The notes beneath the pieces are model-generated. The model was given only the letters and a program-made list of their open reading frames with translations, was not told where the DNA came from and did no database searches. Positions 1-7,191 of a DNA stretch of 11,101 nucleotides are shown here, in pieces. Location: NCBI GenBank assembly GCA_026985625.1, contig JALSQC010000201.1, forward strand, positions 1 to 11,101. The letters are read 5' to 3'. Positions within the stretch are counted from its first letter, which is position 1. Each line of letters starts with the position of its first letter. Source of the stretch: Bacteroidales bacterium (lineage in GTDB: Bacteria; Bacteroidota; Bacteroidia; Bacteroidales; JAFGXI01). A program made the translations under genes and the position numbers.

Positions 1-2
1 AA

Positions 3-10
3 CAAAGGTA
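3..10 (-). promoter_or_regulatory. Putative Bacteroidota -7 promoter box downstream of hisS
   Basis: Read on the minus strand this is TACCTTTG, an exact match to the Bacteroidota -7 consensus TAnnTTTG. It lies just past the hisS stop codon and points off the left edge, so it would serve a gene outside the window. No TTTG -33 element is visible about 20 bases upstream; that stretch is only an A-rich run on the minus strand. The call rests on an 8-base match in an intergenic position, so it is tentative. Confidence 0.35.
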
Positions 11-30
11 AAATTTTTTTTGTTTTTTTG

Positions 31-1395
31 TTATGATTTACAAATATTTATAAGTTTGTTGATATCTACTTTAAGCTGTTCGCCTGATTTCATATTTTTT
101 AGTGTAATTGTGTTTTGGGCTATTTCGTTTTCGCCTATAAGGGCAACATAGGGTATATTTTTGTTGTTTGCGTAAGATATTTGTTTTTTTAGTTTTGCTG
201 CCGATGGGTATAGTTCTGCGTTAATATTATTGTCGCGGATTTGGTCGATTAATTTTAGACAGTATTTTTCTTCGGTTTCTCCAAAGTTTACAAATAGAAT
301 TTTTGTTGTTGTTTCGATGTTTTTGGGAAATTTATTTAGTTTTTCCATAACGTCGTATATTCTATCTGCTCCAAATGATATTCCTACTCCTGATACGTTT
401 TTTAGTCCAAAAACTTCTGACAGGTTGTCGTATCTGCCTCCTCCGGTTATGCTTCCTATTTCTATGTCGTTTGATTTTACTTCGAATATTGCTCCTGTGT
501 AGTAATTTAGTCCGCGAGCAAGCGAGAAGTCGAATTCGATTTTTGCTTTTTTAAGTTTTATATAGGATAGATATTCTTTAATAAAATTTAACTCGTTTAT
601 GCCTTTTAATCCTATTTCTGATTTTTTATCGGAGAATAATTTTTTTAGGTTTTCTAATGATAAGTTATTGTTTGCAATTGAGTTTTTAAAGAATTTTATT
701 AAATCGTCGTTAATGTTGTTTTGTTTGAGTTCGTTGGCAACTTTGTTTATTCCTATTTTGTCGAGTTTGTCTATTGCAACGGCTATATTTATAATTTTGT
801 CGGGTTGGTTAAAGCTTTCGGCAATGCCTTGTAATATTTTTCGGTTATTTATTTTTATTGTTATGTTTAAGTCTAAAAGAGAGAATATTTTGTCGGTTAT
901 TTTTATTATTTCTATTTCGTTGAGTAGGGAATTGCTTCCGATGATATCGACATCGCATTGGTAAAATTCGCGATATCGTCCTTTTTGTGGGCGGTCGGCT
1001 CGCCAAACAGGTTGTATTTGGTATCGTTTAAAAGGAAATGTTATTTCGTTTTGATGTTGAACAACGTAACGAGCAAAAGGCACTGTAAGGTCGTATCTTA
1101 AACCTTTTTCGGATATTTTGTTTGTAATTTCGGTTGAGTTTTTTTTGCTTAATAGTTTGTCGTCAACTTTTGATAGAAAGTCGCCTGAGTTTAGTATTTT
1201 AAAAAGTAGTTTGTCGCCTTCGTCGCCGTATTTTCCCATTAATACCGATAGGTTTTCTATTGCGGGTGTTTCTATTTGCAGAAATCCGTAGAGTTTAAAT
1301 ACTTTTTCTATTGTATTAAATATATAGTTTCTGCGGTTCATTACAAGAGGCGAGAAATCTCTTGTTCCTTTTGGTATTGTTGGTTTTTGTGCCAT
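31..1395 (-). CDS. hisS: Histidine--tRNA ligase (HisRS)
   Basis: Cytoplasmic class II aminoacyl-tRNA synthetase that charges tRNA-His with histidine using ATP. The 454-residue length fits bacterial HisRS. The N-terminus MAQKPTIPKGTRDFSP is a typical start and the codon is ATG. Visible in order: motif 1 region around residues 40-50 (IETPAIENL), the substrate-contacting YDLTVPFARY at 101-110, motif 2 with the catalytic arginine region RPQKGRYREF at 135-144, the histidine-specific signature LARGLNYYTG at 292-301, GGGRYDNL at 318-325, motif 3 GISFGADRI at 338-346, and an anticodon-binding alpha/beta domain from about 365 to the end. It begins 2 bases after the lpxA stop codon, so it is very likely the last gene of the lpxC/fabZ-lpxA-hisS transcript. 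No key residue looks missing. Confidence 0.97.
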   Translation of the reverse strand: MAQKPTIPKGTRDFSPLVMNRRNYIFNTIEKVFKLYGFLQIETPAIENLSVLMGKYGDEGDKLLFKILNSGDFLSKVDDKLLSKKNSTEITNKISEKGLRYDLTVPFARYVVQHQNEITFPFKRYQIQPVWRADRPQKGRYREFYQCDVDIIGSNSLLNEIEIIKITDKIFSLLDLNITIKINNRKILQGIAESFNQPDKIINIAVAIDKLDKIGINKVANELKQNNINDDLIKFFKNSIANNNLSLENLKKLFSDKKSEIGLKGINELNFIKEYLSYIKLKKAKIEFDFSLARGLNYYTGAIFEVKSNDIEIGSITGGGRYDNLSEVFGLKNVSGVGISFGADRIYDVMEKLNKFPKNIETTTKILFVNFGETEEKYCLKLIDQIRDNNINAELYPSAAKLKKQISYANNKNIPYVALIGENEIAQNTITLKNMKSGEQLKVDINKLINICKS

Positions 1396-1397
1396 TT

Positions 1398-2180
1398 TTA
1401 ATCGGGAAAGTAGCCTTTAATAATTCCTCGTTTAGAGTTTCGTATAAATAATATAATATCGTCGCGTTCGGTTGTTGCTTTCATTTCGGCTTCTATTTTT
1501 TCTATGGCTTGGTTGTTGTTCATTTTGCTAAGAAATATATTTCGATATATGTCTTGTATTTCGGATATTTTTTCGTTTGAGAAGTTTCGTCGTCGTAATC
1601 CTATTGAGTTAACGCCTGCAAATGATAGTGGTTCGCGAGCGGCTTTAATGTATGGGGGAATGTCTTTTCTTACTAATGAGCCTCCTGATACCATAACGTG
1701 TTTTCCTATATGTACGAATTGGTGTATTGCCGACATTCCTCCAATAATAGCCCAGTCGTCGATGTTTACTTCGCCTGCTACTTGCACGCTGTTTACCAGA
1801 ATAACGTTATTGCCAACGTAACAATCGTGTGCAACGTGAACGTATGCCATTAATAAGCTGTTGTTTCCGATAACTGTTTTGCCTTTTGCTGATGTTCCTC
1901 TGTTAATTGTTACGGCTTCGCGTATTGTTGTGTTGTCGCCAATTTCTACGTATGTTTCTTCGCCTTTAAATTTTAGGTCTTGTGGTATTGCGGAGATTAC
2001 TGCTCCCGGAAATATTTTGCAATTTTTACCTATAATTGCACCTTCCATAATTGTAACGTTGGGACCAATCCAAGTTCCTTCGCCTATTTTAACATTTTTT
2101 GCAATATTAACAAATGGTTCTATTACGACGTTTCGAGCAATTTTTGCTCCGGGGTGAACGTATGAAAAAGGTTGATTCAT
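1398..2180 (-). CDS. lpxA: UDP-N-acetylglucosamine O-acyltransferase (LpxA)
   Basis: First enzyme of lipid A synthesis: a cytoplasmic homotrimer that moves an (R)-3-hydroxyacyl chain from acyl carrier protein to the 3-OH of UDP-GlcNAc. The 260 residues match the family length. Residues from about 7 to 175 are imperfect hexapeptide repeats (for example IGEGTWIGPNVTI) that form a left-handed beta helix, followed by the helical C-terminal part with GVNSIGLRRRNF at 189-200. By comparison with the E. coli sequence as I recall it, the catalytic His125 corresponds to His118 in HVAHDC, and the acyl-length-determining Gly173 to Gly166, which suggests a long acyl chain is accepted. The start is ATG, 4 bases after the lpxC/fabZ stop, and hisS follows after 2 bases, so the three genes are probably one transcript. 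Ten of its twelve arginines use CGA or CGC. Confidence 0.97.
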   Translation of the reverse strand: MNQPFSYVHPGAKIARNVVIEPFVNIAKNVKIGEGTWIGPNVTIMEGAIIGKNCKIFPGAVISAIPQDLKFKGEETYVEIGDNTTIREAVTINRGTSAKGKTVIGNNSLLMAYVHVAHDCYVGNNVILVNSVQVAGEVNIDDWAIIGGMSAIHQFVHIGKHVMVSGGSLVRKDIPPYIKAAREPLSFAGVNSIGLRRRNFSNEKISEIQDIYRNIFLSKMNNNQAIEKIEAEMKATTERDDIILFIRNSKRGIIKGYFPD

Positions 2181-2184
2181 TATA

Positions 2185-3567
2185 TTATTTTGTTTTTATT
2201 ATTTGTGCCATAAATTCGCCTTCGGTAACTAATTTTCCGTTTACATATGCTTTTGCTTCCATTGTTGCCAGTCCTCGTCGTATAGGTGATAGGTATCTTA
2301 ATTTGAATATTAGAGTGTCTCCGGGAACTACTTTTTGTTTAAATTTTACTTTGTCGATTTTTGCAAAGTATGTTGAATAGTTTTCGGGGTCGTTAACGCT
2401 GCTTAAAACCAGTATGCCTCCTGTTTGTGCCATTGCTTCGATAATAAGAACTCCGGGCATTACAGGCTCGTTAGGAAAGTGCCCTACAAAAAAGGGTTCG
2501 TTCATTGATACGTTTTTTATTCCAACTATCCAGTCGTCGCCCATTTCGTATATTTTATCGACTAATAAAAATGGTGGGCGATGTGGTAGCATACGTTTTA
2601 TGTCGTTTATATCGTATAGAGGTTTTTTGTTTGTTATATTGGGTATATCTTTTGTTTTGTTGTATATTTTTTGTATTTGTTTTCCTAATTTAATATTTGA
2701 TGAGTGTCCTGGGCGTGTTGCTATTACTTTTCCTTTTATTTGTTTTCCTAGTAGTGCTAAATCGCCGACAAGGTCGAGTAATTTGTGTCTGGCGGGTTCG
2801 TTATCGTAAGTTAGGTCGAGGTTGTTAAGTATGCCTTGTTTTTTTATTTTTACAGATTCTTTATTAAATATTTTTGCAATTCGGTCTAGTTCTTTTTGTG
2901 ATACTTCTTTATCTACAATAACTATTGCGTTGCTTAAGTCTCCTCCTTTTATTAGGTTGTTGTTTAATAAAAGTTCTAATTCGTGTAAAAAAACAAATGT
3001 TCTGCAATTTGCTATTTCGTCTTTAAATTTGGTTATATCTGTTAATTCGGCATATTGGTGATTTAGTATTGCAGAGTTATAGTTTATATTAACTGTAACT
3101 GAGTATTTGTCGTCGGGTATAATAATGTATTCTGCATTTTTTTCTTCGTCAACAAATTTTAATGGTTCGGTAATTTCTATGTATTGTTTTTCGGCATCTT
3201 GTTCAACTATTTCGGCGTTTATAAGTTTTTCGATAAATATTTTTGAGCTTCCGTCGAGTATGGGAACTTCGGTAGCATCTATTTGTATTAGCAGGTTGTC
3301 TATACTTAATCCTGTTATTGCGGCAAGAACGTGTTCTACTGTTCCTATTGCTACATTATTTTTAAAAATACGACTACCTCTTGATGTGCCGTTTATGTTT
3401 GATATACTTGCTTCGATTATTGGTTGTTCGGGCAGGTCTATTCTTTGGAATTTGATTCCAAAATTTTTTTCTGCCGGTAAAAATTTAATAGTGCAATTTT
3501 CTCCTGTATGTAATCCAACACCGTTAATAGAAAATTCGTTTTTAATTGTTTTTTGTTTTTCTGACAT
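2185..3567 (-). CDS. lpxC/fabZ: Bifunctional LpxC deacetylase / FabZ 3-hydroxyacyl-ACP dehydratase fusion
   Basis: One 460-residue protein with two enzymes. Residues 1 to about 300 are LpxC, the zinc deacetylase that makes the committed step of lipid A synthesis on UDP-3-O-acyl-GlcNAc. Visible are GVGLHTG at 16-22, zinc ligand His79 after Glu78 (TVEHVL), ARHKLLD at 259-265 with ligands His261 and Asp265, Asp269, and catalytic His288 in GHSSN. After a linker, residues about 318-460 are FabZ, which dehydrates (R)-3-hydroxyacyl-ACP: LPHRPPFLLVD at 327-337, catalytic His363 in GHFPNEPVMPG and Glu377 in LIIEAMAQ. This fusion is known in Bacteroidota. I chose the ATG at 3567; the reading frame extends five codons further only to a TTG at 3582. 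A promoter-like box lies 27-34 bases before the ATG. lpxA follows after 4 bases. Confidence 0.97.
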   Translation of the reverse strand: MSEKQKTIKNEFSINGVGLHTGENCTIKFLPAEKNFGIKFQRIDLPEQPIIEASISNINGTSRGSRIFKNNVAIGTVEHVLAAITGLSIDNLLIQIDATEVPILDGSSKIFIEKLINAEIVEQDAEKQYIEITEPLKFVDEEKNAEYIIIPDDKYSVTVNINYNSAILNHQYAELTDITKFKDEIANCRTFVFLHELELLLNNNLIKGGDLSNAIVIVDKEVSQKELDRIAKIFNKESVKIKKQGILNNLDLTYDNEPARHKLLDLVGDLALLGKQIKGKVIATRPGHSSNIKLGKQIQKIYNKTKDIPNITNKKPLYDINDIKRMLPHRPPFLLVDKIYEMGDDWIVGIKNVSMNEPFFVGHFPNEPVMPGVLIIEAMAQTGGILVLSSVNDPENYSTYFAKIDKVKFKQKVVPGDTLIFKLRYLSPIRRGLATMEAKAYVNGKLVTEGEFMAQIIKTK

Positions 3568-3593
3568 ACTAAAAATATTCAATTTTAACCTTA

Positions 3594-3601
3594 CAAAAGT
3601 A
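3594..3601 (-). promoter_or_regulatory. Putative -7 promoter box for lpxC/fabZ-lpxA-hisS
   Basis: On the minus strand the sequence is TACTTTTG, an exact match to the Bacteroidota -7 consensus TAnnTTTG, followed by TAAGG. Transcription would begin near 3587, about 20 bases before the lpxC/fabZ ATG. The gap between lpxD and lpxC/fabZ (123 bases) is the largest inside the lipid A cluster, which suits a promoter. The -33 position holds only a T-rich stretch and no clear TTTG, so the match is incomplete. Confidence 0.45.
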
Positions 3602-3612
3602 TAAGATGTTTT

Positions 3613-3642
3613 TTATAATTAAAAATTTTATACTAATTATAA
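3613..3642. repeat. Inverted repeat upstream of lpxC/fabZ promoter box
   Basis: TTATAATTA at 3613-3621 is matched by its exact reverse complement TAATTATAA at 3634-3642, with a 12-base spacer. It lies 12-41 bases upstream of the putative -7 box and covers the -33 region. There is no T-run after it in either direction, so it does not look like an intrinsic terminator. Both arms are pure A/T, so chance is a real possibility in this composition. It could be an operator or merely AT-rich intergenic sequence. Confidence 0.35.
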
Positions 3643-3690
3643 TTGTTTAATATTTTTAGTTATTTGTATAACAATAAGTGTTTTTTGTGT

Positions 3691-4683
3691 TTATTTGTTT
3701 TTTGACAGGTTTTTAAATATTACATAAGATTTTTGATAATCGCGTATGTTAAATGCGGGTGAGCCTTGAACGACTTCGCCTTTTTTTGTTATGTTTTTTC
3801 CTATGCCTGATTGTGCTGCAATTTTTACGTCGTCGGCAATGGTTAGGTGTCCTGCTATTCCTACCTGCCCTCCTATCATACAGTTTTTTCCTATTTTTGA
3901 CGAGCCTGATATGCCTGTTTGTGCTGCTATAACAGTGTTTTCGCCTATTTCTACGTTGTGTGCTATTTGTATTAGGTTGTCTAGTTTAACTCCTTTATGT
4001 ATAATTGTTGAGCCCATTGTTGCTCTGTCGATTGTGCAGTTTGCTCCTATTTCTACGTTTTCTTTTATTATTACATTGCCAAGTTGAGGTATTTTTTTGT
4101 AGTCGTTATTTTTTTGTGGAGCAAATCCAAAACCGTCGGAACCTATAATTGTTCCGGAATGTATTGTGCAGTTTTCGTTTAATATGCAATCTGAATATAT
4201 TTTAACACCTGAGTATAATTTTGTATTATCTCCTATTTTAACGTTGTCGTCTATAAAAACTTGTGGATATATTTTAACGTTTTTGCCTATTTTAACGTTT
4301 TGTCCTATATAAGTTCCGTCTCCTATGTATGAGTTATTGCCTATTTTTGCTGTTTTATTTATAAATGCATTTTTGCTGATACCGGTTTTTTCTTTTTTTT
4401 GTTTTGCTATGTAAGTAAGTAGGTCGGCAAATGATTTGTATGAATCTTCGACTAAAATAAGTGTTGGTTTTATTTCTGTGTCTTTAAGTTTAATATTGTT
4501 GTTTACCAGAACAATAGATGATTTTGTTGTGTATAAATATTTTTCGTAAGCCGGATTTGCTAAAAAACTTAATGTATTTGGTTTTCCGTCTTCGATTCGT
4601 GATATGTTATTTGCAATTGTTTTAGGGTCTCCAATTATTTTACCATTTAATTTTTTAGCTATTTTTTTTGCAGTAAATTCCAT
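3691..4683 (-). CDS. lpxD: UDP-3-O-(3-hydroxyacyl)glucosamine N-acyltransferase (LpxD)
   Basis: Third step of lipid A synthesis: a cytoplasmic trimer that transfers a second (R)-3-hydroxyacyl chain from ACP to the 2-amino group of UDP-3-O-acyl-glucosamine, the product of LpxC. The 330 residues fit the family. Residues 1 to about 100 form the uridine-binding N-terminal domain (EDGKPNTLSFLANPAYEKYL at 31-50). Residues about 105-300 are hexapeptide repeats of a left-handed beta helix, with the family signature GSDGFGFAP at 181-189 and the catalytic histidine His242 in IQIAHN. A C-terminal helix ends in FKNLSKNK. The ATG start is 20 bases after the HD gene stop, so the two are probably cotranscribed. 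lpxC/fabZ follows after a gap that seems to hold its own promoter. Confidence 0.97.
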   Translation of the reverse strand: MEFTAKKIAKKLNGKIIGDPKTIANNISRIEDGKPNTLSFLANPAYEKYLYTTKSSIVLVNNNIKLKDTEIKPTLILVEDSYKSFADLLTYIAKQKKEKTGISKNAFINKTAKIGNNSYIGDGTYIGQNVKIGKNVKIYPQVFIDDNVKIGDNTKLYSGVKIYSDCILNENCTIHSGTIIGSDGFGFAPQKNNDYKKIPQLGNVIIKENVEIGANCTIDRATMGSTIIHKGVKLDNLIQIAHNVEIGENTVIAAQTGISGSSKIGKNCMIGGQVGIAGHLTIADDVKIAAQSGIGKNITKKGEVVQGSPAFNIRDYQKSYVIFKNLSKNK

Positions 4684-4703
4684 AAATTAATTTTAATTTG
4701 GTT

Positions 4704-5930
4704 TTATAGTATCTCTTTAGGATAACATAAATAATATTTTTTTATTGTTTTTGATAGTACTGAAATGTTTAACATATCAGACGATTCGGCAATGTCTTTA
4801 AGTTTTCCGTTTTTTAATAATATATTTATTCTGTCGTCGTTTGCCGAGTATGCGTTGTTTGTTATGTTGTTTTTAAAAACAAAGTAATTTATTTGTTTGT
4901 CGGTTAAGTTTAATGTTTTTTTTGTTTTATCTTTTATTTTATTAATGTAATTATCGGAGAAATCGGTGTTTTGTATTTCTATTTTTAGTAGTTTTCGGTT
5001 TATTAGTCTGCTGCTTAGTTCTGATAGGATTTTGTCGTTTGATTTTGTCCATATTTTAATAGTGTATATTATATCGTTATCGTCTAAATTAATAAAGTGA
5101 TTTAATGCCTCGTTGTTAAAATTGTTTTTGTTGATATTGTTTTTTAGAAAGTATTTTAATGAGTCGGGGGCAAAAATTTTTGTGTTGTTTAATGATATTT
5201 CTTTTGCTCGTTTTAATATTCTAACAAGTAGTTGTTCGGCTGATAGTACTGTTTTGTGTAGGTAAACTTGCCAATACATTAGTCGTCGTGCTATTAAAAA
5301 TTTTTCGATAGAATATATTCCTTTTGCTTCTATAACAAGTTTGTCGTTTATAACGTTTAGCATTTTAATTATTCTGTCGGAGCCTACTACTCCTTCGGAT
5401 ACTCCTGTAAAAAAACTGTCGCGTTTTAGGTAGTCTAATCTGTCGACATCTAATTGTCCTGATACTAATTGGTGTAAAAATTTTTTATGGTATTTGTTTT
5501 TAAATATGTCGAGGGCTGTTGATAGTTTGTTATCGAATTGTTTGTTTAATTTTTCTATTATAATATTTGATATTGTTTCGTGTGATATATTTTCTACAAT
5601 TGAGTTTTCGAGGGTGTGAGAGAATGGTCCGTGTCCTATATCGTGTAATAGTATTGCGGCTAATACCGATTCGGCTTCTTCGTTTGTTATTTTGTGTCCT
5701 TTTGAGCGTATAACGTCTATGGCTGTTGACATTAGGTGGGTTGCTCCCAGTGCATGTTGAAATCTGGTATGGTTGGCTCCGGGATAAACAAAATTTGTTA
5801 ATCCTAATTGTGTTATTCGTCGTAATCTTTGAAAATATTTGTGTTCTACAATATTAAACAGCAATCCTGATGGTATGTTAATAAATCCGTGAACGGGGTC
5901 GTTTAATATTTTTCGTTTTGGTAAACTCAT
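4704..5930 (-). CDS. HD-domain phosphohydrolase (SAMHD1/dGTPase-like)
   Basis: A soluble 408-residue protein of the HD superfamily, metal-dependent phosphohydrolases whose best-known relatives cleave dNTPs (SAMHD1, bacterial dGTPases). Visible: DPVHGFINIP at 11-20, RLRRITQLG at 35-43, YPGANHTRFQHALG at 49-62 with putative metal ligand His59, the HD pair His96-Asp97 in LLHDIGHGPFSH (94-105), and DVDRLDYLKRD at 161-171 with Asp163 at the fourth ligand position by analogy with SAMHD1. The last ~170 residues are Asn/Lys-rich and not recognised. I chose the ATG at 5930, giving MSLPKRKILNDPVHGF; the frame runs five codons further to a TTG at 5945. The gene sits 20 bases before lpxD, a neighbourhood I recall as conserved in Bacteroidota. 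Its substrate and any role in lipid A synthesis are unknown. Confidence 0.9.
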   Translation of the reverse strand: MSLPKRKILNDPVHGFINIPSGLLFNIVEHKYFQRLRRITQLGLTNFVYPGANHTRFQHALGATHLMSTAIDVIRSKGHKITNEEAESVLAAILLHDIGHGPFSHTLENSIVENISHETISNIIIEKLNKQFDNKLSTALDIFKNKYHKKFLHQLVSGQLDVDRLDYLKRDSFFTGVSEGVVGSDRIIKMLNVINDKLVIEAKGIYSIEKFLIARRLMYWQVYLHKTVLSAEQLLVRILKRAKEISLNNTKIFAPDSLKYFLKNNINKNNFNNEALNHFINLDDNDIIYTIKIWTKSNDKILSELSSRLINRKLLKIEIQNTDFSDNYINKIKDKTKKTLNLTDKQINYFVFKNNITNNAYSANDDRINILLKNGKLKDIAESSDMLNISVLSKTIKKYYLCYPKEIL

Positions 5931-5967
5931 TTTTGTTGTATGCAAGGGTAATTAATATGTATCTGTT

Positions 5968-6492
5968 TTATGCTCCTTTTGCTGTTACTTGAAATGTTAA
6001 ATCTACTTTTACATCGACATCGTGTAGTAGCACTTCGTCTGTTGTAACTTGTGTTCTTAGTTTGTATTTGTCTTTTTTTACATATACATCTAAAAATGCT
6101 GATGTTGGGTCTAAGTCTATTGATGTTCCTACGTTGTTGTCGATGTTTTCTTTTTTTGCCAATTCTATTTCTTTTTCTCCGTCGGCAGAGATGTATAATG
6201 TAATGTTTTTTAAGAATTTAAAAGTTTGTCCGCTTGGAGATGTTATTGTTAGTGTTAATTTTTTTAGAATAATTTCTTTTACTAATGATGCTTTTGTGTT
6301 GTTGTTTTTAAATTCGGTTTCTGACGATGTTGTAACATCGGGTGTTGGTATCGAAAAAGGGAGATCTACTCCGTATTTTGCTTCTATGGTAAAGCTTGAT
6401 GAGTCTTTTACATCGAATGTAAATAAATCGTGAGTTTTTTTGCACGATAAAATACTTGTTGTTATTATTATTATAAGTATTATATTTTTCAT
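5968..6492 (-). CDS. Small predicted lipoprotein of unknown function
   Basis: I do not recognise this 174-residue protein. It opens with a short lipoprotein signal peptide: MKN, a run of isoleucines and leucines, and a lipobox ILSC with the cysteine at residue 17, followed by KK. It should be lipid-anchored in the envelope. The mature part is polar, with alternating hydrophobic residues that suggest a beta-sandwich: KLTLTITSPSGQTFKFLKNITLYISADG (split at residues 78-105), then SIDLDPTSAFLDVYVKKDKY and a last strand VKVDLTFQVTAKGA. No catalytic motif is visible. The ATG at 6492 is preferred over a TTG at 6546, which would overlap upp by 41 bases and spoil the signal peptide. It lies 13 bases after upp and 37 bases before the HD gene, so it could be read with either. 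Confidence 0.8.
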   Translation of the reverse strand: MKNIILIIIITTSILSCKKTHDLFTFDVKDSSSFTIEAKYGVDLPFSIPTPDVTTSSETEFKNNNTKASLVKEIILKKLTLTITSPSGQTFKFLKNITLYISADGEKEIELAKKENIDNNVGTSIDLDPTSAFLDVYVKKDKYKLRTQVTTDEVLLHDVDVKVDLTFQVTAKGA

Positions 6493-6505
6493 AATATGTT
6501 TTTTT

Positions 6506-7156
6506 TTATTGTTTTTTGCCGTAGGCAAGGTCGCCTGCATCGCCAAGTCCGGGAACTATATATGAGTGTGCTGTTAGTTCGTTATCGATTGCTCCGAGAA
6601 ATATTTTTATGTTTTTTTGAGGTAGGTTTTTTTTAAGGTATTCTACGCCTTCGTTACTGGCAATTAGTGATACTATGTATGTTGTTTTTGGGGTTCCGTT
6701 TTTTAAAAGTGCTTTATATGCTAATACTACCGATGCTCCTGTTGCTAACATTGTGTCGGCAAGTATTAGTGTTTTGTTGTTTAAGTCCGGTGTTGAGAGG
6801 TATTCTAATTTTATGTCGAAACCGTCGTTTTTGTTGTATTTACGATAAGCTGATATAAATGAGTTTTCGGCGTTGTCGAAGTAGTTTAAAAATCCTTGAT
6901 GTAGAGGTAGTCCTGCACGCATTATTGATGCTATAACCGGTTGTTTGGCTATTGTTTTGCAGTTAGATATGCCGAGTGGTGTTTGTATCTCGGTATCGGT
7001 GTAATTAATTTCTTTGCTTATTTCGTAAGCTATTATTTCGCCCATACGTTCGAGATTACGTCTGAATCTCATTTTATCTTTTTGTATGTTTATGTTGCGA
7101 ATCTCTGATAAGAATTGATTAAAAATTGATGGTTTTTCGTTTAAAATTTTTACCAT
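6506..7156 (-). CDS. upp: Uracil phosphoribosyltransferase
   Basis: Pyrimidine salvage enzyme that converts uracil and PRPP into UMP and pyrophosphate in the cytoplasm. The 216 residues fit the family. Visible: FRRNLERMGEIIAYEI at 31-46, VIASIMRAGLPLHQG at 74-88, ISAYRKY at 101-107, the PRPP-binding loop LILADTMLATGAS at 130-142, and the uracil-binding C-terminal signature YIVPGLGDAGDLAYG at 199-213. The loop has Thr135 where most members I know have Pro (DPMLATG); the acidic residue and the TG are kept, so activity is expected. The start is ATG, 35 bases after the preceding FemAB-like gene. The gap has an imperfect -7-like box (TATCTTTA, 7182-7189), so it may be cotranscribed or have a weak promoter of its own. 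Confidence 0.96.
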   Translation of the reverse strand: MVKILNEKPSIFNQFLSEIRNINIQKDKMRFRRNLERMGEIIAYEISKEINYTDTEIQTPLGISNCKTIAKQPVIASIMRAGLPLHQGFLNYFDNAENSFISAYRKYNKNDGFDIKLEYLSTPDLNNKTLILADTMLATGASVVLAYKALLKNGTPKTTYIVSLIASNEGVEYLKKNLPQKNIKIFLGAIDNELTAHSYIVPGLGDAGDLAYGKKQ

Positions 7157-7191
7157 TTTTATAAAAATTAAATATATTGTTTAAAGATAAT

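Noticed and set aside
3568..3582. TTG start at 3582 for lpxC/fabZ
   Set aside because: The ATG at 3567 gives a protein in which His79 falls at the same number as in E. coli LpxC, and it leaves room for the leader after the promoter box.
230..3604. Plus-strand open frames opposite hisS, lpxA and lpxC/fabZ (up to 165 codons)
   Set aside because: They are antisense to well-recognised genes, show no known family, and arise because the minus-strand coding pattern leaves few stops on the plus strand.
3659..3672. Hairpin GTTAT-TTGT-ATAAC after lpxD as a terminator
   Set aside because: The stem is five mostly A-T pairs and no T-run follows on the minus strand, so it would not be a convincing intrinsic terminator.
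5943..5950. TACCCTTG as a promoter box for the HD gene
   Set aside because: One mismatch from TAnnTTTG and so close to the ATG at 5930 that the transcript would be almost leaderless; too weak to list.
6493..6546. Longer N-terminus for the small lipoprotein, starting at TTG 6546
   Set aside because: It would overlap upp by 41 bases and place a charged 18-residue leader before a perfect lipoprotein signal peptide that has its own ATG.
7182..7189. TATCTTTA as a promoter box for upp
   Set aside because: The final G of the consensus is missing and such sequences are common in this composition.
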